DNA of 64,000 bases from Rugalucina vietnamica (Eukaryota > Mollusca > Bivalvia > Lucinida > Lucinidae), in assembly GCA_964017185.1 (NCBI GenBank), contig OZ024879.1:45395883-45459882 (forward strand). Reading direction: 5' to 3'. Shown here piece after piece: positions 45,300-57,868 of the stretch. Every line of letters begins with the position of its first letter. Positions within the stretch are counted from its first letter, which is position 1. The position numbers and the translations under genes are program-made. The notes beneath the pieces are model-generated. The model had not been told where the DNA came from and made no database searches. It saw nothing but the letters and a program-made list of their open reading frames with translations.

Positions 45300-45677
45300 T
45301 TAATGACATGATGATATCTGAACCTGATTTAGGCTTCCACTTTATTAATGTTGGAAATAAGAGCATTATAAACAACATGAACTCAGCAAAGGGTCATGTC
45401 CAATTTATCATCTAATCATCAGAACTGGGAAAATGCATTTTCAACAATTGTTTGATATAGAGGAGAATTTCTGCAATGAAAGATTATGCTGTACCGTTAA
45501 TGAAAAATAGTTATCTTTAAAAAATGTCATGCAATGTCGTAATTTTTGAGCAACAGCGAACATAAACACGTTAAGCTGCATTTATGTGGTTTCCTGGATA
45601 TAATAAAAATAACAGATTTTGTTATCATAGCACGGACATGTTGCGTATAGTTTTTGCGCAGTGAAAAGGAGGCTCTC

Positions 45678-45679
<2 letters not shown>

Positions 45680-45749
<70 letters not shown>
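45680..45749. repeat. (TGTC)n(TC)n microsatellite
   Basis: GTCT repeats run into CT repeats, the same composite as at 31241-31315. Confidence 0.95.
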
Positions 45750-45753
<4 letters not shown>

Positions 45754-46124
45754 AAAAATGACCTTTTTCAGATGAAAAGCTTTAATCATATATCAGATGG
45801 TATAAGTAGATGCTACCATCATGCTGTCACGGATACCGGTTCAGTGTTCTATTTTCAGTCACGCAATACCTTTATTCCAAAGGCATTATGTATTTTATGG
45901 CATTTCAAGATATTTGATACTTAAACATCTTAAAAAATTGCATTAACAATTACTTGCAAATATCTTTTATGTCATCAACAAGAAACCGTAGACATTTAGC
46001 GGTAGGGGGAAGGAACATGTTTACATGCAGACCCTGGGTTTGTACATCATAAATTTTGGCTTTTGGAGTTTACTTTCTAACAACCATACTTATATGAGAT
46101 ACTTGGATATTTCTGTGGTGGTTC

Positions 46125-46345
46125 GTTTGTTTTGTTTTATGTCTTGGTGTTTAAAATTTTTGTGCTGTTGGCGCCTTAGGTATGTTTTCATATTTTAGTT
46201 AAGGTAACTGAGTGGCCACCTATTGGGAAAATAGCTGCTTATTCGGCTTACGATATGTTCTCATGGTATAAGTACCTGATTGTTAGTTTAGTTTTTTCCC
46301 CACCTCGGTTTTTTGAGTGGGAATCTTTTTCTGATTGTGCCTTTT
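46125..46345 (+). repeat. Dispersed GGCGCC-type repeat (U2)
   Basis: Paralogue of 32265-32480; it retains the CGGCTTACGATATGTTCTCA segment that U1 has lost. Confidence 0.75.
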
Positions 46346-46739
46346 CCTTGTACCTTCGAATACCAATCACAAGCACTAAATTCAATGCCAAGTCCACAGA
46401 TTTCAGTTAAGAGTTATAGCGAATATATTTACAGAAATGAACGACCCAAAACTCATTAATAAAATATGATATTGTATGATATAATAGTACAATGCAGCTT
46501 TTTGCAATTATTCCAGTATAATCCACAAAGAGACCCCGGTGGTTGCTTCCGGCTTTACAGCATGTCGTATCCCTGTTGGCCAGCCTACAATTTAATAGTT
46601 TCATTTAGTTTCTATACAAAAGTCATATTTATATAACCAACGATTGAGTAAAAAAATCTAAGCATATAATAACGTATTTAGTGAAACTGTCAATCTTCCA
46701 AACTGTCTCCTCCATTGAATGCAGACATTGATTATTTTC

Positions 46740-46930
46740 GGACCTTTTTTGTTATCATTCAGGCGTTTTTCTATGTTTGTTAGTGATGCTATATTTTTGG
46801 AAGGAGAGAAGCAATACTGAGCGGCAAGCCACTTGTACCTTTTTACGTCTTTGGTGTGACATGGCCCGGGATCGAACCCAGAACCTCCCGCTCCCAAAGC
46901 GGACGCTCTAACCAGTATCGTAATGGAGCC
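46740..46930 (-). mobile_element. tRNA(Pro)-like SINE (U2)
   Basis: Paralogue of 32863-33050 with the same anticodon arm and B box. Confidence 0.7.
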
Positions 46931-48570
46931 GGCAGCGTAATGGTTAGAGCGTCAGCTTCGGGAACGGAAGGTCCATGGCATCCCGTTAAGCTACAGCTTC
47001 TTCGACATATACCTGCACGTACTTCGAAACTGTTTTAGTTTTCACTACCTTAATTTTCTCATGATTTATTCGCATTCATCCATCTACCACTATGACTTTC
47101 GACCTCACGTACTCGCATTTCGACGGCCTAATATTTAGATTGAACATAGACAACCAAGCTGAATTCAGTCTTTCTACATATTCTTTGAATGTGGACGATA
47201 AGACAATACACTGTCTCGGTATATTTACGTTCTCAGAGTTAGCTCTTCGTGCACCTTTTCATAAATCTTCGTCAGCATGCGGGTGAATTACACAAGCCGA
47301 ACGGAATGTCGTTAAATATATAAGCATAAAAATGCGGCGTGATTTTCTTCTGTTGGTAGCGACTAGCGACTCCCATGATCAATCACCAAGTAACTTCCGA
47401 TTGAAAAGAGTTTCTGTCAATCAGCTAAAATGGTATTATCTCAGTTTGAACAGAAACACAAATAAATAAAACTGTATTTTAGTTAAACATTCAAATATTT
47501 CGCGATATAACACAAAACTGAATTTAATGGTTATTTGTTCATCTAACAATATCATTTTACAGCAGCTTAAACATGCTTAACGTAAGTAAATATTATTCTT
47601 GTTATCTAGAAATGCTTATTGTCATATTACTACATTACTACCAGCCTTATGTACAAGGGTACTTACCTGTTTAGTGTCACAACTAGCCTGTTACTACACA
47701 AAGTATATTCTGATAAAGTTTCGAACTTGTTCATCGGGTAAAACGTCACAAATTAAAATTTCTATTTCTTACGCAAAATGACACTAAATCCACTTCATAA
47801 CACGTAAAAGATGGTTTTCAATTTAAATCTAGTTAATTTAAATTTGCATTGCTATTTTACAGGCCAATCAATGGCTTATGTTGTTTATGTTGTTTATAAT
47901 AAGCTAGAATATCTTTCTTGTCGATTAAATGTGAAATTTCAAAAAGTTTTGAATCTGATCAGTCTGCTTTGTGTCTGAAAATGTGTGATTCTCATGGTCG
48001 AAAGGCATATTTATTTACAGAGACGTAGCTTATTCAGTCCACCCGATCAGGTCGACTGTGCCACAAAAATGTCCCTTATGTCTATATAAAATTGTTATGA
48101 TACAGGTTCAAAAATACTTCAAGACAATGCACAGAAACACACGTTTGGAAATTTTAAAAACAAAGTATAACGTTGTGGACATGACTTGAGTAACTAATGA
48201 CACAAATACCTGTACACCCATTCACGTTTAACATGATGACTATAGCTGCGAATTGACATCACATTATATAAAGTTTTGTTTAAATAAGCAAATCTTAACA
48301 ACTGCCTCAAAATAACACTTTGACTTTATTTCAGTCATGACCCCAGGAGGTTGCTCAAACCACCGTCTTTTGTTTTGATTGTATTTCTACTATCTTTCAT
48401 ATACGTAATATGATTTTATGCAAATGAGGTTTGAAATTTAAACGTATTCAAATGCTTTCTTTATCAATATTATAGAACGCTAACTATACGTGAAGTGAGA
48501 AAATAACCTGTGTTGATTTTGTTATTTTGTTTATTTATGTAATCAAACACTCCTTTCTTTAATGACACAC

Positions 48571-48837
48571 CATCAAGATAACATGTCCGTGCAACGAATA
48601 CCCCCTTATACAATGTATACCCCACTTTTATATAGGAATATAGGGTATGCACGGGTATAACTATTTTCTTATTTTTGCTCCAAAGCATAGATTGTGAGGC
48701 GAGGCGGTTCTAACGTGTACCCACAATCTATGTTTTGAGTAAAAATAAGAAAAATATCAAAACTTTTCTGCTGAAAAAATACAATTTTAGCTTCTGAAAG
48801 AAGTATATTTATATTGCATGGGCAAGTTTTCGTAATG
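48571..48837 (+). mobile_element. MITE-1 copy (U2)
   Basis: Paralogue of 34680-34946, same termini and same arm deletion, so the insertion preceded the duplication. Confidence 0.85.
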
Positions 48838-49098
48838 CAATACACATATTTCATGTGCCCTCAGAAAACGCCAAACGAAATAAAGGTTGTCTACCGCCTA
48901 TCAGATATTACCCTATATGTATTATCAAATTTTGTTGTTGTACATGTAGGTGACAAAAGTTTATGTTTATAACACATTTAGCTTTTGAAAGACTGCTATA
49001 TAGTTGTATGGCATACGAAGCGAAGGACTAGCTACAAATACATGTACATCTACATATATAATGTCAAGTATGCACCTTGAATAGTGGGCACCACGCCA

Positions 49099-49336
49099 TA
49101 TGAGCCTTCGCAAGTGAAAACCAACAATCTACATATGCGAAAACTAAGACGCAGATCACTGAGCTGTGCAGAAACTACACATCTGATCTGATCAAGGCTG
49201 TTTTAGCTTACCAGATAGTATAATTCTTCTTCTTCTTAAATCCAATTTCAAGCGTCTAGCTTTTTTCTTTAGCACAGGCCGGTTTGAGATGGACCTGGTA
49301 GGAAACCCCGAAGACCCGTTTTCTCGGGTCGCGGCT
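49099..49336 (+). mobile_element. MITE-2 copy, uninterrupted (U2)
   Basis: GAGCCTTCGCAAGTGAAAAC to CGGGTCGCGGCT, with ACAGGCCGGTTTGAGATGG. It provides the empty site for the element at 35329. Confidence 0.8.
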
Positions 49337-49433
49337 AATATATACAGTGATAGAAAGAGATGTTCTAAGTTTATGGCTATTTGTAGTTTTCGTGGTTTTC
49401 AAATGAAAAAAAAAAAAATAAAAAAAAAAAAAA

Positions 49434-49472
<39 letters not shown>

Positions 49473-49493
49473 CAAGCAAATTCAAAGAATTTA

Positions 49494-50235
49494 TGTCCCC
49501 CGCCTTGATTGTTTAGTTACACAAATATAATCTGAGAAGCCACATGAACTTTCTAAGTGTAAATGCCCAAAAAATGACTAAGTTCAAATTGCGAAAAAGT
49601 GCTAACAATTAAGCTGAGGATTATATGCAATCCATATGCGTATCTTCAAAGCATTATAAAGACAACTGTAAAGTTTAAAAAAAATCAGAACGAAATTGTA
49701 GGAGGAGTTGCGCACAAAAGGTACCCCCTGTCCATTCACTTTCATTGTCAAAATGACCGAAAAATGACTAAGTTCAAATTGCGAGCAAAAGTAATAAAAA
49801 TTAATCTGAGTAGCATATCCAAACCACATGCATATCTTCAAAGCCTGGTAAAGACATCTGTAAAGTTTCAAAAGAATCGGAGTAAAACTGTAGGAGCAGT
49901 TGCGCACACAAGGTATCCACTGTCAATTCGCTTTCATTGTCAAAATGCTCGAAAAATGACTAAGTTCAAATTGCGAAAAAAGTGTGAAAAATTAATCTGA
50001 GGATTATATCCAAACCACATGCATATTTTCAAAGAATGGTAAAAACATCTGTAAAGTTTCAAAAGAATCGGAGTAAAACTGTAGGAGGAGTTGCGCACAA
50101 AAGGTACATACTCTATAGGGGGACGGAAGGACGGAAGGACAGACGGACGGACGGACGCACGGACAGACGGACGGACGGAATGACGGAAAGCCAAAAACTA
50201 TGTCCCTCCGCTTTTCTTCGAAAAGGCGGGGGACA
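49494..50235 (+). mobile_element. HINE-like element, three core units (U2)
   Basis: Same ends (GTCCCCCGCCTT / AAGGCGGGGGAC), core markers at about 49669, 49858 and 50049, the GGAC microsatellite and the 3' hairpin. It is one core shorter than its paralogue at 38237. Confidence 0.8.
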
Positions 50236-50440
50236 AAAAGGTTGATTCTGTATGTGTGGCTCCCATCTATTTATTTAGATTCCGGCCACAATCGATCGTT
50301 TGGTACATGTAGCTGCATCAAATTGCGATGCATATTATCTAGAGAACAGCATTTGGAAACATTTCTACAGTCTTTCAACCTCTCCCACTGATTTATCAGT
50401 TACATTTAAACACTGAATTCTATGCTTTAAGTACTGGTTA

Positions 50441-50682
50441 CATCAGGAAAACATATCCGTGCAATGAATACCCCCTTATACCCCACTTTTACATAGCAAA
50501 ACTGGGGTATGCAGTGGTATATCTATTTTTCTTAGTTTTGCTCCAAAGTTCTAACGTGTACCCACAATCTATGTTTTGAGCAAAAATAAGAAAAATATCA
50601 AAAATTTTCTGCTGAAAACTTTCAATTTTTAAGACTTTATTTAATAAAAATCTATATTTTACATGGGCGTGTTTTCGCAATG
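50441..50682 (+). mobile_element. MITE-1 copy (U2)
   Basis: Paralogue of 39379-39620. Confidence 0.85.
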
Positions 50683-51886
50683 GAAACATTTCTATAGGCT
50701 TTCATCCTCTCCCACTGGTTTATCAGTTACATTTAACACTGGATTTTATGCTTTAAGTACTGGTTAATACTCTCTGGACATCTTGCAGTCATTACTTGAG
50801 ACATTAGATTGGGCTAATTGCGATACAAACGACATACTAGTATTTGTTTTATAAATTAGGGCAGCATTTGGTAATGCAAATATTTCTACAGCCTTTTATC
50901 GTCTCCCATTGATTCACTGAAACATGCAATAAGTACGGGTTAATTTGCTTATTTTCTGAGCATTCGTGCAGACAAGGCTTGAGACAGCAGATCGGGCTGG
51001 ATGGGACATATCAAGCGACATATCTGTCGAATGCGCAAAATTGATACAATTCTTCCTGCGTGATTGAAGTTGAGAAGTCGCACCTGACATTATTTTTTCA
51101 ATCAGAATCAAAGATTAATTCATCAAGAGCGGTAGATAAACGCATTAATTATTACGCGAGAGATTTAAATTGACGATTAACCGCTCCAGCAATGCTTAGT
51201 CTATGGCAAGGACACGTAACGCGAAAATTTTCATTTTGCGCAAATAATAACAAAGTGATTACGGCTCCGTTGGTTCTCCGCTATGTATTAATATGACTTC
51301 TCCAGCTCTTGATTGCAAACTTCTTCGACATATGGTGTGCTTACATTTTCGCATGCGTTGAATACATACGGAATCAGCGATACGATCACACATTTCATTA
51401 GATCTTTGTAAAGGATATTTTCTAGGCAAAATAGGATTTACTTTTAGAGTAACTCTATCTCTTTGAAGCCTTTCAATTGTTTGACACGTACTGATTAAAG
51501 CTCAAGGTTTATCTTTAAAACTTATTATTTCGTTTGATATAAGAATCCTCAAGTCTGCGTACTGTGCACTGCTTTTAGTTACGCTAATAAAATGTCCGAT
51601 TCATACTCTGCGATCTGTCTGCCAGCATTAGACAAAAAAAAAGGATATTGATATTAAAAATACACCATACCTGTTCCTTAAGCTTCTATAGATATAAGTT
51701 TCAGAAATCGTAAGACTAAATTGGGAGACCCTGCATATACATGTACCAAGTATTGATGTATTTTCAGTAGATTGTCTTGATTGTCATTGATTGTTTATTA
51801 ATATTGGTACTTTGGGCTCGAGATAAAATGACGGAAAGGGTAGTGGCCATATTGGTCTGAGCTATGATTTAATTACATGGTGATTT

Positions 51887-52166
51887 CATCACGAAAACAT
51901 GTCCGTGTAATATATACCCCCTTGAATCCCACTTTTATATAGCAAAACTGGGGTATGCAGGGGTATACCTATTTTTCTTATTTTTGCTCCAAAACATAGA
52001 TTGTGGGTACTCGTTAGAACCGCCTCGGCGAGGCGGTTCTAACGTGTACCCACAATCTATGGTTTGAGCAAAAATAAGAAAAATATCAAAAATTTTCAGC
52101 TGAAAATTTTCAGTTTTTAAAGGTCAAAAAAATCTCGTTTTATTACATGGGCAAGTTTTCGTAATG
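51887..52166 (+). mobile_element. MITE-1 copy with full hairpin (U2)
   Basis: Paralogue of 40841-41120; one substitution (CTATGGTTTGAGC) in the outer arm. Confidence 0.88.
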
Positions 52167-52400
52167 TGATGATATCTGAACCCGAGTTAGGCTTCCACTT
52201 TTTTAATGTTGGAAATAAGAGCATTATAAACAACATGAACTCAGCAAAGGGTCATGTCCATATTATCATCTGATCATCAGAACTGGTAAAATGCATTTTC
52301 AACAATTGTTTGATATAGAGGAGAATTTCTGCAATTGAAGATTGTGCTGTACAGTTAATGAAAAATAGTTATCTTTAAAATTTGTCTTGCAATGTCGTAA

Positions 52401-52545
52401 TGTTTGAGCAACAGAGAACATTAACGCGTTAACCTGCATTTTATGTGGTTTCCTGGATATAATAATAATAACACATTTTGTTATCATATGGACAATGCAC
52501 GGACAGGTTGCGTGTATTTTTTCACGCAGTGAAAAGTAGGCTCTC

Positions 52546-52596
<51 letters not shown>

Positions 52597-52870
52597 GAAG
52601 AGTGACCTTTTTCATAATCATATATCAGATGGTATAAGTAGATGCTACCATCATGCTGTCATGGATACCGGTTCAGTGTTCTATTTTCAGTCACGCAATA
52701 TCTCTATTCCAAAGACGTTATGTATTTTATAGCTTTCCAAGATATTTGATACTGTAACATCTTAAAACATTGCATAAACAATTACTTGCAAATTCTTTCA
52801 TGTCTTCAACCGTGGAAATTTAGCGGTAGCGGGAGGTACATGTTTACATGCAGACCCTGGGTTTGTACAA
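52401..52870. repeat. Further copy of the U1/U2 left part
   Basis: 52401-52592 continues the 45545-45750 homology, including a CT tract, and 52610-52870 matches 45785-46050 (GATGCTACCATCATGCTGTC, TTTACATGCAGACCCTGGGT). Confidence 0.75.
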
Positions 52871-54078
52871 CATACAATTTTGGCTTTTGGAGTTTACTGT
52901 GATTGTTGAGGTTGGTACACAAGGCTACATGTTCTTAACGTGTTCATTATGATGAAGTCGAAAGGCCAGCAGTTCTGACAAATTCGGTTCTGTTTATTGT
53001 TTCCCAAAATCATGAGTTCCAGTCAACGCTATAAAAATCAAATGGTCGCTCCCTAAGATCCGTTCTACATGAAGCAGACTAACGGGATGCTCTAATAAAT
53101 GGAAAAAATATATACCTAAAAGGAGCATTACGATAATATACACTAATCAGACTGAACAAAACTAGTAACCTTCACTTATGCACAGGTCATTTGAAACCAC
53201 TGCCCCCTCCCCCACCTACTGGGATAGGCGGGGATGACTTTTTACTTTTCAGTGCCCCACCATAAGCACCACCTTGCATGGACAAGATTGAGGTCAAACC
53301 CTGTTCTTTGCCCCGTCCATCATAATAGAAAATCCCACTGGGGTAAGAATTCTCATGATAAACCTTAGTCAGTTCTGCTGCACTATCGGGGCAATTAAAA
53401 GTAATTGCCTCGCACTTTAGCCCGACTATACCCCACCCTTCCCCGTAGGTTGCGGACAGTGGTTACAAATGACTGGTGCATTACCTGCATATACATTTTT
53501 CTATATCACATTTTGTAGACCTTCATGTTGCTAGACAATCCTAGAATTATTCCTTGCATTAGCTCCTGAGTTTTTATGTAAGTCAAAGGACATCACGTTA
53601 TATAACATGCCGACATTAAATCGAATGCTTATGCTTATATAGGCAGGAGAAAATCACGTACTAACAATATTTCTCCCTAAGTGGAGTGAAACAATTAAGA
53701 AGCCTGTCATATTGGAACCGGGTCATGTTACATGTAATCGCGACATTTTCATGTGCTTGTAGGTAAAATGATTCAGATCGGTCTGTTATTCACCATGTTG
53801 GTAACATTTTTTTTGTTTCTCCGAATCTATTTGTGTTCAGTTGTTTATTACGTGACACAAGCAGATTCAGCAAGCAAATCCCACGGCTCTGTTAAAGCCA
53901 TGCTCACGGCGTATTGGTGGATTTTGTTATTGACTGGTTTATTTTTCTGTTGACTATGGAAACACCAGATTTTATCCAAGGCATTAGATCATTATCAATC
54001 ATAGCTAGATTCACCTGAGAAAAATCATAGCTTAATTACTGGTTTGTCTCCTTGATAATGAAGACTGCTGATGTGACA
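52871..54078. other. Unique stretch between U2 and U3
   Basis: No repeat or convincing gene. A plus-strand frame at 53753-53953 (66 codons) predicts two hydrophobic segments (IGLLFTMLVTFFLFLRIYL and AYWWILLLTGLFF). A possible acceptor (GTGCTTGTAG) lies at its start. In AT-rich DNA such frames arise by chance. Confidence 0.3.
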
Positions 54079-54265
54079 CATTACGAAAACTTGCCCGTGC
54101 AATATCCAGAGATTTTTAGTATTAAAAATTGAAACTTTTATTAAAAAAAAATTGATATTTTTAATATCTTTCTCAAAACATAGATTGTAGGTACCCACAA
54201 TGTATGTTTAGAGCAAATATAAGAAACATAGGTATACCCCTGGAGAACCCAGTTTTGCTATATAT
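54079..54265 (-). mobile_element. MITE-1 fragment
   Basis: CATTACGAAAACTTGCCCGT at the left and the hairpin side AGATTGTAGGTACCCACAAT; the other end is cut off after TTTTGCTATATA. Confidence 0.75.
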
Positions 54266-54622
54266 ACATGAAATATAGTACTTTTTTCTGCTACAGAGCA
54301 TAGATTGGTCTACTCCGCTTAGATTAATGAAATATGATATAATAGTGCAATGAATCTATTTGCAATTATTGCAGTATAATCCACAAAGAGATTCCGGGGG
54401 TTTGTCTCCGCCTTAACAACTGGCCAGCCTAAAGTTTGCTAGTTGCATTTAGCTTCCATACAAACGTCATATTCATATAACCAACGCTGGAATTTGCACA
54501 TGCCTAGGAGAAATGAGTGACATGAAACCATCAAATGATGGTAAAAAATGGCAAATCAAAATTGCAGCTAGTTTTCACACTTCATTGAAGTTAAAGTTAC
54601 CAGAAGGTAATGTCTTAGCATA

Positions 54623-54638
54623 TAATAATAATAATAAT

Positions 54639-54677
<39 letters not shown>
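54623..54677. repeat. (AAT)n microsatellite
   Basis: Eighteen or so AAT repeats, one imperfect. A similar tract is at 31744-31778. Confidence 0.9.
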
Positions 54678-55196
54678 TAACGTATTTGGTAAAACTGTCA
54701 CTCTTCCATACTGTCCTCCATTGTATGCAGACATTGATTAGGGGCCGGCAGCGTAATGGTTAGAGCGTCCGCGTCAGGAACGGAAGGTCCGGCGGCATCC
54801 CGTAAAGCTACAGCTTCTTTGACATAAACATGTACGTACTTCGAAACTGTTTTTGGTTTCACGACCTTAATTTCTCATGATTTATTCGCATTCATCCATC
54901 TACCACACTACATGTGTCAAAATGACTTTCGACCTCACGAACTAGCATTTTGACAGCCAGCCTGAGTTTTAGATTGTACATAGACTAACAAACTAAACTG
55001 AATCCCGTCTTTCTACATACTCTTTGAATGTGGACGATAAGACAATACCTTGTCTCGGTACATTTACGTTGTCGGAGTTTGCTCTTCCATGCACCTTTCC
55101 ATTAATCTTCGGCAACATGCGGGTGAATTGCACAATCCGAACGGAATGTGGTTAAATATAAAAGCATAAAAATACGGTTTTGCTGTCTTCTTTGGG

Positions 55197-55493
55197 GATC
55201 ACGATAACATGTCCATGTAATGTATACCCACTTATACCCCACTTTTATAAAGCAAAACTGGTATATGCAGGGTTATACCGATTTTCCCTATTTTTGCTCC
55301 AAAGAATGGGCGGATTTAACGTGTACCCACAATCTATGTTTTTGAGCAAAGGCGGTTATAACGAGTACATGCAATCTATGTTTTGAAGCAAAAATACGAA
55401 AGATATTAAAATTTTTCATCTGAAAAAAAAAAAAAAAAAAAAAAAAACTTTCTTTAAAATACCTGTATATTGCATTGACATGTTTTCGTAATG
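55197..55493 (+). mobile_element. MITE-1 copy unique to U3
   Basis: ATCACGATAACATGTCCATG to TTGACATGTTTTCGTAATG. U1 (33478) and U2 (47359) are continuous here (TTCTGTTGGTAGCGACTAG). Contains a poly(A) run at 55422-55447. Confidence 0.85.
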
Positions 55494-56669
55494 AGTAGCG
55501 ACTAGGGACTCCCGTGATCAATCACCAAGTAACTTCCGATTGAAAATAGTTTCATCTCAAATGGTATTATTTCAGTTTGAACAAAAATCACATGCATTTG
55601 GAATTTAAAAAAAAATACAATCAAAAATTGTGCGATATTACATAAAATTGAATTTAACGTTTATTTGTTCATCTAATAAAACAATTTTACAACAGCTTAA
55701 ACTTACAGCAAATAAATATTATTATTTTTATCCAGAAATGCCGATTGTCGCATTACCCCAGCCTTATGTACAAGTGTACTTACCCTGTGTTGTGTCACAA
55801 CGAGCCTGTTACTATACAAAGAATATTCTGATGAAGAGTCGAACTTGTTGGCCTAGTAAAACGTCACAAATTAAATTTCTAATTCTTTCGCAAATTGACA
55901 CTAGAGACATTTCATAATAAAAGTTGGTTTTCTATTTAAATCTAGTTGAGTTAAATTTGCATTGCACTTTTGCAGGTCAATCGATGGCTTATGTTGATGA
56001 TAACAAGCCAGTATATCTTTCTTGTCTCTGAAATGTGACATTTCAAACACGTTTTGATCTGATCAGTCTGGTTTACGTCTGAAAATGTGTGATACTCATG
56101 GTCGAAAGACATATTTATTTACAGAGACGTAGCTTATTCAGTTTACAGTGCCACAAAAATGGCCCTCATGTCTATATTTGATTGACGTGATGATACAGGT
56201 ACAAAAATATACTTCAAGACAGTGCACAGAAAACACACGTTTGGAAACTTTGAACACAAAATATACCACTTCGCCAAAAAGAGTTGATAGTACTTAAGTA
56301 ACTATACACTCAAATTCCTGTACACCCATTCACTGATGACGTTTAGCTTGATGACTATAGCTGCGCATTGACAGCACATTATCTTAAGATTTGTTTATAT
56401 AAATTTAGCTTAACAATTGCTTCAAAATAACACTTTGACTTTATTTCAGTCATGACCCCAGGAGGTTGCTCAAATCACCGTCTTTTGTTTTGATTGTATT
56501 TCTACCATGTATCATATATATGAGTTTATGCAAATAAGGTTTGAAATTTAAACGTATTCAAATGCTTTCTTTATCAATATTATAGAACGCTAATTATACG
56601 TGATGTAAGAACATAACCTGTGTTGACTTTTGTTCATGTAATGAAACACTTCTTTCTTTAATGACACAC

Positions 56670-56918
56670 CATCAGGAAAACATGTCCGTGCAACGAATAC
56701 CCCATTATACCCCTCTTTTATATGGCAAAACTGGGGTATGCATGGGTATAACTATTTTTCTTAGTTTAACTCCAAAACATAGATTGTGAAGAGACGCAAT
56801 CTGTATATGTTTTGAGCAAATATAAAAAATAAAATAAAAAAAATAAATCTGCTAATAATATTCAATTTTAGCTTCTGGCTAAAATCTTTTTATATTGGAT
56901 GGCCAAGTTTTTGTTATG
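56670..56918 (+). mobile_element. MITE-1 copy (U3 paralogue)
   Basis: CATCAGGAAAACATGTCC to TTTTTGTTATG; the central hairpin is largely lost. It corresponds to 34680 and 48571. Confidence 0.8.
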
Positions 56919-57292
56919 CAATAGATTTTGTGCCCTCAGAAAACGCCTAACCGCGAAATAAAGGTTGTCCAAAGCGTTTCAGATATACGTATTATCACAA
57001 TAATATTGCTGTTGTACATGTAGGTGAAAAACTTTATTTTTAATACATTTAGCTTTTTGAAAGACTGCTATATTGTTGTATGGCATACGAAGCGTAGGAC
57101 TGGCTACAAATACATGTACATCCACATATATAATGCAAAGTATGCTCCTTGAAAAATGGGCACCATACCATATGAGACTTCGCATGAGAAAACCAACAAT
57201 CTACAGATGCGAAAACTAAGACTCTGATCAGCGTCTTTGCTTTCGATTACCAGATAGGATAATCCTTCTTCTTCTTAAATCCAACATTTTAA

Positions 57293-57772
57293 GGGCTACT
57301 GATGAGGGTTCATTACCCGAAATTGTGCAATATAGTCCATAATATCTCCCTTTGAATGTTTTTACTGCTTCCAAAGGATCAAACCTTTATATTTTATTTG
57401 CTATTACTGCAGCTGGTGTTGTGCCGTGTGGCGGCCGTAAAAAGTCTCCCCGTACATCATCCATAGTGCAGATTATATTTTTATTTCGGTCCTTTGAGAT
57501 CAGTAAAGATATTCAGAGCGTTCAAAACACTCACGTTTAGAAACATACTTCTAAGCAATGTTTAAACATATTTGACCCAATTTAGGAATATGTCTTTGAT
57601 TTAGACTCCTCTTGTAAATTCTCGAAATTGGAGCACAATAGTCTGGCGTTCGTTGCCGGTTTAAAAAGGGCTACTGATGAGGGTTCATTACCCGAAATTG
57701 TGCAATATAGTCCATAATATCTCCCTTTGAATGTTTTTACTGCTTCCAAAGGATCAAACCTTTATATTTTAT
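57293..57772. mobile_element. 480-bp insertion with 107-bp terminal direct repeats
   Basis: Two identical copies of a 107-bp block (GGGCTACTGATGAGGGTTCA to CCTTTATATTTTATTT) lie at the ends, with about 270 bp of other sequence between. The insertion splits the U3 copy of MITE-2 (57172-57290 and 57773-57868). The layout recalls a tiny LTR-like element, but the ends are not TG..CA; a local duplication is possible. Confidence 0.6.
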
Positions 57773-57868
57773 TTCAAGCGTCTAGGCTTTTTCAAAAGCA
57801 CATGCCGATTTGTGTCGGACCTGGTAGGAAACCCCGAAGACCAGTTTTCTCGGGTCGCGGCTAATATA

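Larger units (their letters stand above)
45300..52400. repeat. Segmental duplication unit U2
   Basis: A near-identical partner of U1. It has no insertion at 49216-49217 (the empty TA site) and three rather than four HINE core units. An A-rich run (49409-49432) lies before the AAAT tract. The left part (45300-45925) is also repeated at 52166-52870. Confidence 0.85.

Noticed and set aside
53753-53953. Small two-helix membrane protein
   Set aside because: Hydrophobic by AT-rich composition, alone, no family resemblance and no supporting exons.
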